Shown here piece after piece: positions 15,275-22,802 of a stretch of DNA of 41,260 nt. A program made the translations under genes and the position numbers. The DNA comes from an uncultured Agathobaculum sp. Lineage in GTDB: Bacteria > Bacillota > Clostridia > Oscillospirales > Butyricicoccaceae. The stretch lies in contig NZ_CALWUN010000015.1 of NCBI RefSeq assembly GCF_944384735.1, forward strand, positions 1-41,260, read 5' to 3'. How positions within the stretch are numbered: position 1 is the first letter of the stretch; every line of letters starts with the position of its first letter. The notes under the pieces are model-generated. The model was not told the origin of the DNA. It ran no database searches and saw nothing but the letters and a program-made list of their open reading frames with translations.

Positions 15275-15289
15275 GGAGGTATGCCCGCC

Positions 15290-16249
15290 ATGAAACGCAA
15301 CCTGCCCCTGTTGGCGCGCAGCGCCTGCTTTCTGACACTGCTGTGCGCGCTGCTGCTCGGCGTGTCCTACCTGTTCATGCCCAAGAATAACCATAAGTCG
15401 TTCGGCGTGAGCGACGGCGAGCTGCTGGCAAACGGCATCCTCGGCGAAAAGGAGCACTCGATCGACGTGCTGGTGATCGGGGACAGCGAAGCGTACAGTT
15501 CGATCTCGCCCATGCAGATGTGGGACGAGCGCGGCTTTACCTCGTACCTGTGCAGCACGCCCGCCCAGCCGCTCTATGATTCCTACCGCTTCCTGCGGCA
15601 GGCGCTCGGGCGGCAGAGCCCCAAGGTGGTCGTGCTGGAAACCAACGCGATCTTCCGTCCCTATAAACTGAACGATTACCTGCTCTCCCGCGCGAAAAAC
15701 CTGTTTTCCGTGCTGCGATACCACGACCGGTGGAAGGCGCTGTCGGTCAACGACTTCGGCAAACAGCTCGACTATACCTTCACCGATGACCTCAAGGGCT
15801 TCCGCTATAACCCGGCGGTCGCCGCGGCCAGCACCAAGGGTTACATGCAGCCGACCGACCATCAGGCGGCCATCCCCGCGCTCAACGAGGCCTGCCTGCA
15901 GGACATGCTTGCGCTGTGCCGCGACAGCGGCGCGCAGCTGCTGCTGGTCAGCACGCCGAGCACGCTCAACTGGAACCGCGCGCGCCACAACCGCATCGCG
16001 GCCTTCGCCGAGAAGAACAGCCTGACGTATATCGACCTGAACACCATGCCCGACGAGGTGCCGATCGACTGGGCGCGCGACACGCGCGACCGCGGCGACC
16101 ACCTCAACTATGCGGGCGCGGTCAAGGTGACCGCCTTTCTCGGACAATACCTGCAAAACGCCTACGACCTGCCCAACCGGCGCGATGCGGCGCACTACCA
16201 CAGCTGGAACGACGCGCTTGACCGTTACCGCAACATCATCAAGGGCTGA
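15290..16249 (+). CDS. SGNH-type membrane-anchored protein (DltD/AlgJ-like position)
   Basis: 319 residues: one N-terminal membrane anchor (about 8-30), then an extracytoplasmic SGNH-like domain. The nucleophile block is VLVIGDSEAYSS (Ser near 66), with LETNAIFRP and LLVSTPST in between, and the Asp/His block DHLNYAGA near 275-282. In dlt-type and alginate-acetylation clusters such a protein hands over or edits the acyl group after the MBOAT step. The ATG at 15290 is chosen because AAGGAGGT abuts the earlier in-frame ATG at 15281 but sits 9 bases from this one. It is the last gene of the operon. Confidence 0.82.
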   Translation: MKRNLPLLARSACFLTLLCALLLGVSYLFMPKNNHKSFGVSDGELLANGILGEKEHSIDVLVIGDSEAYSSISPMQMWDERGFTSYLCSTPAQPLYDSYRFLRQALGRQSPKVVVLETNAIFRPYKLNDYLLSRAKNLFSVLRYHDRWKALSVNDFGKQLDYTFTDDLKGFRYNPAVAAASTKGYMQPTDHQAAIPALNEACLQDMLALCRDSGAQLLLVSTPSTLNWNRARHNRIAAFAEKNSLTYIDLNTMPDEVPIDWARDTRDRGDHLNYAGAVKVTAFLGQYLQNAYDLPNRRDAAHYHSWNDALDRYRNIIKG

Positions 16250-16301
16250 TTGCCCACACTGAGCCTTTTCCAATCTTTCTTTTTCTTTTTTCTCTCCCTA
16301 T

Positions 16302-16340
16302 ACAGCGGAAGGCTGCCCCCAAGGGGCAGCCTTCCGCTGT
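16302..16340. terminator. Long hairpin between convergent genes
   Basis: Eighteen-bp perfect stem (ACAGCGGAAGGCTGCCCC left arm, 3-base loop) between the SGNH gene and the EFR1 gene. Neither side has a clean T-run; a pyrimidine-rich tract (16271-16300) precedes it on the plus strand. Probably ends both operons. Confidence 0.65.
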
Positions 16341-16344
16341 TTGC

Positions 16345-17106
16345 TCACAGGAACAGCTCATTTTCCGCGCGTTTTTCCGCAAACGGCGCGAGCTTCTGGC
16401 TGATTGCGGCCTGTACGGGCGCGGGCAGGGCGCGCGCGCCCGCCGGACAGGCCTGCACGCAGCGCATGCAGGTGATGCAGCGGGCGGCGTCGGTCTGGCG
16501 CGGGTCGTCCGCCGGGATGGCCTGCGCGGGGCAGGCCTTGACGCACGTCCCGCAGCCGGTGCACCGGCCGTCCGCCGCCGGCACGGCGGGCATGCCCGCC
16601 CAATCGCGGTAGGGGCGGCTGCCGAGCAGCGCGGGCGTATCCGCCGCGCCGTGCGCCAGCTTGTCCGCGATACGCGCGCCGAACCCGGCCAGCTGCGCTT
16701 CGTCCTGCCCGTCCGGCCGCCCGGCGGCGACGGCATGTGCGATCGAATGCTCGGCCAGCAGCGCCGCCCCGGCGATGACCCGGAAGCCCTGCGCTTCCAG
16801 CACGTCGGCCAGCTCGAGCAGCGCGTCCTCATACGCGCGGCCGCCGTATACGACCGCAGCTACGGCGCGCGCGCCGCCGCCGTGACTGTCCCGCAGGCGC
16901 TGCACCATCAGTGCGGGCAAGCGTCCGCCATAGACCGGCCCCGCGACCAGCACAACATCCTCCGGCCCGAACCGGTGCGCCTGCGCCTGCGGCAACGTGA
17001 GGTCGGTCTCCCCCGCCTGCGCCGCGACCGCGCCCGCGAGCAGCCGCGCCGCGCGGCGCGTGCCGCCCGTCGGGCTGAAATGCAAAACCATGATATTATC
17101 CAACAT
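16345..17106 (-). CDS. EFR1-type flavodoxin/ferredoxin fusion protein
   Basis: 253 residues. The N-terminal flavodoxin-like domain begins LHFSPTGGTRRAA (FMN phosphate-binding SPTGxT motif) and continues with AGPVYGGRLP and VVYGGRAYEDAL. The C-terminal part carries two [4Fe-4S] motifs, CTGCGTCVKACP and CITCMRCVQACP (about 185-225). It is an electron carrier or flavin-linked reductase of anaerobes; partner unknown. The ATG at 17106 follows AAAGGGTGG; the upstream extension reaches into the divergent promoter region and is not used. Transcribed divergently from the alcohol dehydrogenase. Confidence 0.9.
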   Translation of the reverse strand: MLDNIMVLHFSPTGGTRRAARLLAGAVAAQAGETDLTLPQAQAHRFGPEDVVLVAGPVYGGRLPALMVQRLRDSHGGGARAVAAVVYGGRAYEDALLELADVLEAQGFRVIAGAALLAEHSIAHAVAAGRPDGQDEAQLAGFGARIADKLAHGAADTPALLGSRPYRDWAGMPAVPAADGRCTGCGTCVKACPAQAIPADDPRQTDAARCITCMRCVQACPAGARALPAPVQAAISQKLAPFAEKRAENELFL

Positions 17107-17191
17107 GCCGTCCACCCTTTCCCGGTTTGTCTGCCCCCTATTGTAGCACAGCCGCGCCCGTTCGCCAAGTGCGGACAAGACACGGCTTGAT

Positions 17192-17220
17192 TTGACTTTA
17201 TGCCCGCCGTGCTCTATAAT
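17192..17220 (+). promoter_or_regulatory. Sigma-A promoter of the alcohol dehydrogenase gene
   Basis: TTGACT, 17-base spacer, TATAAT; near consensus, 29 bases before the ATG. Confidence 0.85.
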
Positions 17221-17249
17221 AAATGCATTCGGAAAGGGGGCGGCAGAGC

Positions 17250-18284
17250 ATGCTGGCATATACTTACGCAGCGCCCGGGCGCTTTGAACTGCGCGAAAAG
17301 CCCAAGCCTGTGCTGCGCAATGCGCGCGATGCGATCGTGCGCGTCACACTGTCGAGCATCTGCACAAGCGACCTGCATATCAAACACGGGTCGGTGCCGC
17401 GCGCCGTCCCGGGCATCACGGTCGGCCACGAGATGGTCGGCGTGGTCGAGCAGGTGGGCGACGCGGTGACCACCGTCAAGCCCGGCGACCGGGTGACGGT
17501 CAACGTCGAAACCTTCTGCGGGCAGTGCTTTTTCTGCCAGCGCGGTTTTGTCAACAACTGCGAGGACGCCGAGGGCGGCTGGGCGCTCGGCTGCCGCATC
17601 GACGGCGGGCAGGCGGAGTATGTCCGCGTGCCGTACGCCGACCAGGGGCTGAACCGCATCCCGGACGGCGTGTCCGACCGGCAGGCGCTATTCACCGGCG
17701 ACATCCTTGCCACCGGCTACTGGGCGACACGCATTTCGGACATCCGGCCAAGCGACACGGTGTTCATCCTCGGCGCCGGGCCGACCGGCATCTGCACACT
17801 GCTGTGCACCATGCTGCGGCGGCCGCGCCGCATCATCGTGTGCGAAAGTGACCCCGTCCGGCGGCGCTTTGTGCAGGAGCACTATCCCGACGTGCTGACC
17901 GTTTCGCCTGCACACGCGCTCGAGTTTGTGCGGCACAACAGCAGCCACGGCGGCGCGGACGTTGTCATGGAGGTCGCGGGCACGTCGGACAGCTTCCGCA
18001 TGGCGTGGGAATGCGCCCGCCCGAACGCGACGGTGACCATTGTCGCGCTGTACGACTGCCCGCAGGTGCTGCCGCTGCCCGATATGTACGGCAAAAACCT
18101 GACGTTTAAGACCGGCGGCGTGGACGGCTGCGACTGCGCGGCCATCCTGCGGCACATCGCCGCGGGCGAGCTGGACACCACCCCGCTGATCACGCATATT
18201 TTCCCGCTGTCCGAAATCGACGCGGCCTATGCCCTATTTGAGGAAAGGCGGGACAACGTATTCAAAATCGCCATCACGCCATAG
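17250..18284 (+). CDS. Zinc-dependent alcohol dehydrogenase (MDR family)
   Basis: 344 residues. Catalytic zinc ligands lie in SSICTSDLH (Cys near 38) and GHEMVGVVE (His near 60). The structural zinc lobe has four Cys in CGQCFFCQRGFVNNC (near 90-104). The NAD(P)-binding Rossmann fold begins VFILGAGPTGICTL (near 171-184), and a C-terminal element reads FPLSEIDAAYALFEERRDNVFK. Likely oxidises or reduces a secondary alcohol or threonine-like substrate; the substrate cannot be read from the sequence. The ATG at 17250 follows GGAAAGGGGG. Single-gene unit. Confidence 0.92.
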   Translation: MLAYTYAAPGRFELREKPKPVLRNARDAIVRVTLSSICTSDLHIKHGSVPRAVPGITVGHEMVGVVEQVGDAVTTVKPGDRVTVNVETFCGQCFFCQRGFVNNCEDAEGGWALGCRIDGGQAEYVRVPYADQGLNRIPDGVSDRQALFTGDILATGYWATRISDIRPSDTVFILGAGPTGICTLLCTMLRRPRRIIVCESDPVRRRFVQEHYPDVLTVSPAHALEFVRHNSSHGGADVVMEVAGTSDSFRMAWECARPNATVTIVALYDCPQVLPLPDMYGKNLTFKTGGVDGCDCAAILRHIAAGELDTTPLITHIFPLSEIDAAYALFEERRDNVFKIAITP

Positions 18285-18315
18285 CGACGCGCCCGCCGCC
18301 AAACATTGACTTGCC

Positions 18316-18369
18316 AAAAAATCGCAGCGGGGCATGCCGGTTCACGCCGGCATGCCCCGCTGCGGTTTT
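18316..18369. terminator. Bidirectional terminator
   Basis: Eighteen-bp stem with left arm CGCAGCGGGGCATGCCGG (18323-18340) and right arm 18347-18364. It is flanked by AAAAAA on the left and TTTTC on the right, between the convergent dehydrogenase and symporter genes. Confidence 0.9.
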
Positions 18370-18396
18370 CTTCGTTACGCCTATCCGCAATCCGGC

Positions 18397-19785
18397 TCAT
18401 CGGTCGATGACCGGGATCTCGGTTTGGTCTTTTTCATCCAAGTGGTTCAGATAATGTCGGGTCTCCGATGCGATCACGCCGCTGAGCAGCAGCACGGCGA
18501 TCAGGTTGGGCACCGCCATCAGCGCGTTGAGGATGTTGGCCACCGTCCACGCCAGATCAAGCGACAGCACCGGGCCGATCACGATCACCGCGATGAACAC
18601 CAGCTTATACGGCAGCATGCCCTTGCGGCCGAACAGGTACTCGCAGCACCGCTCGCCGTAATACGACCAGCCGAGGATGGTCGAGTAGGCAAACGTGATG
18701 ATGCCGATGACCAGGATCAGCGGGCCGATCACCGGGATCTGCGAAAATGCCGCCGTGGTCATCTGGCCGCCGTTTTCGATGCCGTCCATGTTGATGGCCG
18801 GGTTTTTCATGATCGTCGTGACCAATACCAGACCGGTCATCAGGCAGACGACGACCGTATCCCAGAAGGTGCCGGTCGCGGACACCAGCGCCTGCCGCAC
18901 CGGATTGCGGGTCTGCGCGGCGCTGGCTACCAGCGGCGCCGAGCCAAGGCCAGACTCATTGGAAAACAGGCCGCGCGCGACGCCGTACTGCATCGCGATA
19001 CGCAGGCCGCCGCCGACCAGTCCGCCCGCGACCGCGCCCGGCTGGAACGCCAGCGTGAAAATCGCCTGCAGCGCGGGCAGGATGAAATCCCAGTTGATGC
19101 CCAGGATGATCAGACAGCCCAGCACATAGAACGCCGCCATAAACGGCACGAGCTTTTCGCACACCGTCGCGATCGACTGGATGCCGCCGATGATGACCAC
19201 CGCCGTGATCAGCGCGAACACGATGCCGATGGCCAGCGGCGGGATATAGATCGGGCTGTTGCCTTGTATAACCTCGGAGATCGCATTGATCTGCGTGCCG
19301 CAGCCAATGCCGAAGGAGGCGAGCATGGCCAGCGTCGCAAACGCCGCGCCCAGCCATTTCATGTTCAGGCCGCGCTCGAGCGCGTACATCGCGCCGCCCT
19401 GCATGCGGCCGTCCCCCGTCTGCACGCGGTATTTGACCGCGATCAGGCTTTCCGCATACTTGGTCGCAATGCCGAACACGCCGGTCAGCCAGCACCAGAG
19501 CACCGCGCCCGGGCCGCCGAGAAAGACCGCCGTACCCACGCCGACGATGTTGCCCGTGCCGATGGTGGACGCCAGCGCGGTCGTCAGCGCCTGAAACTGG
19601 CTGACGTCACCGGGCGAATCCGGATCCTTGGTGAGGGACAGGCGGATGCCGGTAAAGGTTTTGCGCTGGATGAAGCCGGTGCGCACCGTCATAAACAGGT
19701 GCGTGCCGAGCAGCAGCACGATCATGGGCAGGCCCCAGATCCAGTTGTCGATGGCGGTCACCGCATTGGAGAACGCCTCCATCAT
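18397..19785 (-). CDS. Sodium:alanine/amino-acid symporter, AgcS family
   Basis: 462 residues with about 11 membrane segments. Family motifs: GTHLFMTVRTGFIQRKTF near 30-47, then ALTTALASTIGTGNIVGVGTAVFLGGPGA (near 68-96; Na+ and substrate site), then ATKYAESLIAVKYR, GLFSNESGLGSAPL and FAYSTILGWSYYGER. It imports alanine or glycine with sodium. Starts at 19785 and 19794 are both possible; AGAAGGGA lies about 9 bases from the ATG at 19785 but only 1-2 from the other. A structured leader with a terminator-like hairpin precedes it, implying attenuation control. Confidence 0.92.
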   Translation of the reverse strand: MMEAFSNAVTAIDNWIWGLPMIVLLLGTHLFMTVRTGFIQRKTFTGIRLSLTKDPDSPGDVSQFQALTTALASTIGTGNIVGVGTAVFLGGPGAVLWCWLTGVFGIATKYAESLIAVKYRVQTGDGRMQGGAMYALERGLNMKWLGAAFATLAMLASFGIGCGTQINAISEVIQGNSPIYIPPLAIGIVFALITAVVIIGGIQSIATVCEKLVPFMAAFYVLGCLIILGINWDFILPALQAIFTLAFQPGAVAGGLVGGGLRIAMQYGVARGLFSNESGLGSAPLVASAAQTRNPVRQALVSATGTFWDTVVVCLMTGLVLVTTIMKNPAINMDGIENGGQMTTAAFSQIPVIGPLILVIGIITFAYSTILGWSYYGERCCEYLFGRKGMLPYKLVFIAVIVIGPVLSLDLAWTVANILNALMAVPNLIAVLLLSGVIASETRHYLNHLDEKDQTEIPVIDR

Positions 19786-19935
19786 AGTTACCATTCCCTT
19801 CTGTTTGGCGGTTGCAATGAAAAGGGAGCGAAGCCGGGGCTCCGCTCCCTTTTGCAGGCAGGGCATGTCCCGCCCTGCCCGACTCCCGCTCCTCGATGCC
19901 GCACGGCGGCAGCATGTCCCGCCCAACCGCGCGAT
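19786..19935 (-). promoter_or_regulatory. Structured 5' leader of the symporter gene
   Basis: About 150 transcribed bases. Read on the minus strand, GGGCGGGACATGC occurs twice (19912-19924 and 19863-19875, 49 bases apart); the second is the loop side of a GGCAGGG/CCCTGCC stem. Next is an 11-bp stem AAAAGGGAGCG/CGCTCCCTTTT (19820-19853) whose right arm ends in TTTT, a terminator-like hairpin just before the ribosome site. The core motifs of the glycine riboswitch are not seen. A regulated leader is inferred; the ligand or factor is unknown. Confidence 0.5.
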
Positions 19936-19941
19936 GGGTAT

Positions 19942-19970
19942 ATTATACCTTATTTACCCCGCTAAATCAA
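19942..19970 (-). promoter_or_regulatory. Sigma-A promoter of the symporter gene
   Basis: Minus strand TTGATT, 17-base spacer, TATAAT. Confidence 0.8.
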
Positions 19971-20070
19971 GAAAAAGGCGTTCTTTGGCTTGTTTACACA
20001 AATTAAAACGTGCAAAATCATGCAGTCTGCCGGGGGACACCGCCCCTCCCGGCCGGCGGCGCGCCCGCCC

Positions 20071-20099
20071 TTGACAAACACGGACGGATAGGCTATCAT
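20071..20099 (+). promoter_or_regulatory. Sigma-A promoter of the ygiQ-like gene
   Basis: TTGACA, 17-base spacer, TATCAT. The predicted start near 20106 leaves a leader of about 135 bases. Confidence 0.8.
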
Positions 20100-20105
20100 A
20101 AAAGC

Positions 20106-20200
20106 ACAAACATGCATCGTCGGCAGACAGCAGCCCTTCGGGGCATGATGGGAACGAATGTAACCGCAATCTTTGGTCAGAGGGCGGTTATTTTTTTATG
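20106..20200 (+). promoter_or_regulatory. Leader RNA with intrinsic terminator before the ygiQ-like gene
   Basis: The leader contains a UUCG-capped hairpin (GCCC TTCG GGGC, about 20128-20140). It then has a terminator stem TAACCGC (20161-20167) with GCGGTTA (20184-20190) followed by seven T, about 40 bases before the start codon. Transcription must pass this terminator to reach the gene, so read-through control is likely. It matches no riboswitch class that I can name. Confidence 0.55.
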
Positions 20201-20240
20201 GTCTGCATGCCAACACGATCCTTTAATAAGGGAAAGGAAC

Positions 20241-22160
20241 ATGATGAACGGTTTTCTCCCCATTTCCAAACAGGATATGGCCGACCGCGGCTGGTATTAC
20301 TGCGATTTCCTGCTCGTGACCGGCGACGCCTACGTCGACCACCCCTCGTTCAGCACGGCGATCATCTCGCGCGTCCTCGAGGACGCGGGCTACAAGGTCG
20401 CCATCCTCAGCCAGCCGGACTTCCGCGACGAGCGCGACTTCGTCGCGATGGGCCGCCCGCGCTACGCGGTGCTCATCAACGGCGGCAATATCGACTCGAT
20501 GGTCGCGCACTACACCGCCGCCAAAAAGCGCCGCTCGGACGACGCCTACACCCCCGGCGGCAAGGCGGGCAAACGCCCCGACCGCGCGGTCACGGTGTAC
20601 GCCATGCTGGCGCGGCGCGCCTTCCCGGACACGCCGGTCTACCTCGGCGGCATCGAGGCCAGCCTGCGCCGCTTCGCGCACTACGACTACTGGGCCGACC
20701 GCGTCATGCCGTCGATCTTGGAGTCCACCGGCGCGGACGGGCTGATGTTCGGCATGAGCGAGCGCTCGGTCGTCGAGCTGGCGAACAACTTAAAGCACGG
20801 CAAAAAGGGCGCGGATGCCTGCGTGGGCGTGCGCGGCACGGCCTACATGGCGCACGACGCGGCGGATATCGAAAACGCGGTCGAATGTCCGTCCTACGAG
20901 GACGTGTGCGCTAGCAAAGCGGACTACGCCCGGTCGGTCAAACTGCAATACGACGAGCAGGACGCGGTGCGCGGCAAAACGCTTTTACAGCGCCACGGTC
21001 GGCGCGTACTCGTCCAGAACCCACCCGCAAAACCGCTGACGACCGCCGAGATGGATCACGTCTACGCCCTGCCCTATATGCGCACCTACCACCCGTCCTA
21101 CGAAGCGCTCGGCGGCGTGCCCGCCATCCAGGAGGTGCAGTTCTCGATCATCCACAACCGCGGCTGCTTCGGCGCGTGCAACTTCTGCGCGCTCGCCTTC
21201 CATCAGGGGCGCTATATCCAGGCGCGCAGCCACGAGAGCGTACTCGCGGAGGCAAAGCAAATCGCGCAGATGCCGGGCTTCAAGGGCTATATCCACGACG
21301 TCGGCGGGCCGACGGCCAACTTCCGCTTCCCGTCCTGCAAAATGCAGGAGCAGCACGGCCTGTGCAAAAACAAGCGCTGCCTGTTCCCGACGGCGTGCAA
21401 AAACCTCGAGGCCGACCACACCGACTACCTGGGTCTGCTGCGCGAGCTGCGGCAGATCGAAGGCGTCAAAAAAGTGTTCGTGCGCTCGGGCCTGCGGTAC
21501 GATTATATGATGGCCGACAAAAACGACGCCTTCTTCCGTGAACTGGTCGAGCACCATATCTCCGGGCAGCTCAAGGTCGCGCCCGAGCACATGAGCGATA
21601 ACGCATTGTATTATATGGGCAAACCATCATTCTCCGTATATGAGCAGTTCCGCGAGCGCTACGCCCGCATCAACCAGAAGCTGGGGCGCAAGCAGTACCT
21701 TGTGCCCTACCTGATGAGCTCGCACCCCGGCGCAACGCTGGACGACGCAATTTTGCTCGCGGAGTATCTGAACAAGGTCGGTTATATGCCCGAGCAGGTG
21801 CAGGACTTCTACCCCACGCCCGGCACGCTGTCGACCGCGATGTACTACACCGGGATCGACCCGCGCACGATGCAGCCGGTCTACGTTGCCAAAACGCCCG
21901 AGGAAAAGGCCATGCAGCGCGCGCTGCTGCAATGGCGGCGGCCGGACAAGCGACCGATCGTGCTGGCCGCGCTCAAAAAGGCCGGGCGTGAGGATCTGAT
22001 CGGCTACGGCAAGGAGTGCCTCATCCGCCCCGCACGCGGCGAAAAGCCGCCCGCGCCGTCCGGCAAGGCGGGCAAGCCCGCCAAAGGCGCGCGCAGCGCG
22101 TCCCACCATCCTACCCCGCCCAAAAAGAAGGGCTGGGCCAAGGCCAAACGCAAAAAATAA
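20241..22160 (+). CDS. YgiQ family radical SAM protein
   Basis: 639 residues. The N-terminal domain ([13 protein letters not shown], then [13 protein letters not shown], and [20 protein letters not shown]) and [19 protein letters not shown] are hallmarks of UPF0313/YgiQ. The radical SAM cluster motif is CFGACNFC (near 312-319), giving a [4Fe-4S] cluster and S-adenosylmethionine cleavage. The C-terminal tail is Lys/Pro rich ([14 protein letters not shown]). The reaction catalysed is unknown for the family. AAAGGA lies before two adjacent ATGs (20241, 20244); either may be used. Preceded by a leader with an intrinsic terminator. Confidence 0.92.
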   Translation: MMNGFLPISKQDMADRGWYYCDFLLVTGDAYVDHPSFSTAIISRVLEDAGYKVAILSQPDFRDERDFVAMGRPRYAVLINGGNIDSMVAHYTAAKKRRSDDAYTPGGKAGKRPDRAVTVYAMLARRAFPDTPVYLGGIEASLRRFAHYDYWADRVMPSILESTGADGLMFGMSERSVVELANNLKHGKKGADACVGVRGTAYMAHDAADIENAVECPSYEDVCASKADYARSVKLQYDEQDAVRGKTLLQRHGRRVLVQNPPAKPLTTAEMDHVYALPYMRTYHPSYEALGGVPAIQEVQFSIIHNRGCFGACNFCALAFHQGRYIQARSHESVLAEAKQIAQMPGFKGYIHDVGGPTANFRFPSCKMQEQHGLCKNKRCLFPTACKNLEADHTDYLGLLRELRQIEGVKKVFVRSGLRYDYMMADKNDAFFRELVEHHISGQLKVAPEHMSDNALYYMGKPSFSVYEQFRERYARINQKLGRKQYLVPYLMSSHPGATLDDAILLAEYLNKVGYMPEQVQDFYPTPGTLSTAMYYTGIDPRTMQPVYVAKTPEEKAMQRALLQWRRPDKRPIVLAALKKAGREDLIGYGKECLIRPARGEKPPAPSGKAGKPAKGARSASHHPTPPKKKGWAKAKRKK

Positions 22161-22188
22161 CCATCACCTGCGCAAAACTGCACAATCC

Positions 22189-22213
22189 ATGCCGCCCGCC
22201 CTGCGGGCGGCAT
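22189..22213 (+). terminator. Hairpin after the ygiQ-like gene
   Basis: Eleven-bp stem ATGCCGCCCGC around CCT; no T-run follows, so termination efficiency is uncertain. Confidence 0.55.
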
Positions 22214-22243
22214 GCGCGTTCCGCCGAATCTGCCTGCGGACTG

Positions 22244-22291
22244 TTGACATCCAGCCCGAATGTTGTTACAATTTATGTAGCAAGCTACTTA
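22244..22291 (+). promoter_or_regulatory. marR promoter and operator
   Basis: TTGACA (22244-22249), 17-base spacer, TACAAT (22267-22272), followed at once by TATGTAGCAAGCTACTTA (22274-22291), an inverted repeat GTAGC/GCTAC. The same word TATGTAGC, 3 bases, CTACT occurs before the MATE gene. Confidence 0.8.
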
Positions 22292-22311
22292 ACAGAGAGG
22301 AGGCATGCGCC

Positions 22312-22743
22312 TTGGGCAGTCCGGCGTTTCCCGGCGAGTACATCAAAATCATCAGTATCCAGTTCATGGCGCACGCGGATGCGGCGCTACGGCCGCTCGG
22401 CCTGACCTGCGCGCAAAGCGATGTGCTGATGTTTCTGGCCGAGCGTGGTGATGCGGAAACCACCGTGCAGGACATCGGCCAGCACTTCCGCCTCAAACAT
22501 CCGACCGTGATCGGCTTGCTGCGGCGGCTGGAAGAAAAGGGATTTGTGACGACGGCAGTATCCGCACGCGACCGCCGCTGCCGCACGGTACAGCTGACGG
22601 AGAAGTTCGGCGAGGTGCAACGCGTAATGCACGATATCCGCCTGTATCTGGACGCACAGGCTTCCCGCGGCTTTTCCGACGCAGAATTGGCGCAGCTGCA
22701 CGGCTATCTGCGACGCGTATACGAAAACATCAGCGGACGTTGA
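22312..22743 (+). CDS. MarR family transcriptional regulator
   Basis: 143 residues. The winged helix includes LTCAQSDVLMFLAERGD, VQDIGQHFRLKHPTVIGLLRR, LEEKGFVTTAVSARDRRCR and TVQLTEKF (DxRxxxVxLT wing). N- and C-terminal helices should form the dimer interface. The only start that fits AGAGGAGG (22295-22302) is TTG at 22312; the ATG at 22305 is out of frame. It lies directly before a MATE exporter and the two promoters share an operator, so it probably represses both genes until a ligand is bound. Confidence 0.9.
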   Translation: MGSPAFPGEYIKIISIQFMAHADAALRPLGLTCAQSDVLMFLAERGDAETTVQDIGQHFRLKHPTVIGLLRRLEEKGFVTTAVSARDRRCRTVQLTEKFGEVQRVMHDIRLYLDAQASRGFSDAELAQLHGYLRRVYENISGR

Positions 22744-22747
22744 TGTT

Positions 22748-22777
22748 TTGCTCCTTTATGTAGCTACCTACTATATT
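22748..22777 (+). promoter_or_regulatory. MATE gene promoter with MarR operator
   Basis: TTGCTC, 18-base spacer, TATATT. Between and over the -10 lies TATGTAGCTACCTACTAT (22757-22774), matching the operator upstream of marR in 13 of 18 positions, with the outer words ATGTAGC and CTACT identical. Confidence 0.7.
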
Positions 22778-22802
22778 ATTGTGGATTACAGGAGGTAATA
22801 TA

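Noticed and set aside
15281-15289. ATG at 15281 as the SGNH gene start
   Set aside because: The AAGGAGGT ribosome site touches this ATG; the ATG at 15290 has the right spacing.
16250-16612. 120-codon plus-strand frame after the SGNH gene
   Set aside because: It begins in the terminator region and then runs antisense through the ferredoxin motifs of the EFR1 gene; no ribosome site or family match.
19786-19935. Glycine riboswitch before the symporter
   Set aside because: The conserved GGAGAG-type core and second aptamer sequences are not present; only the gene association suggested it.
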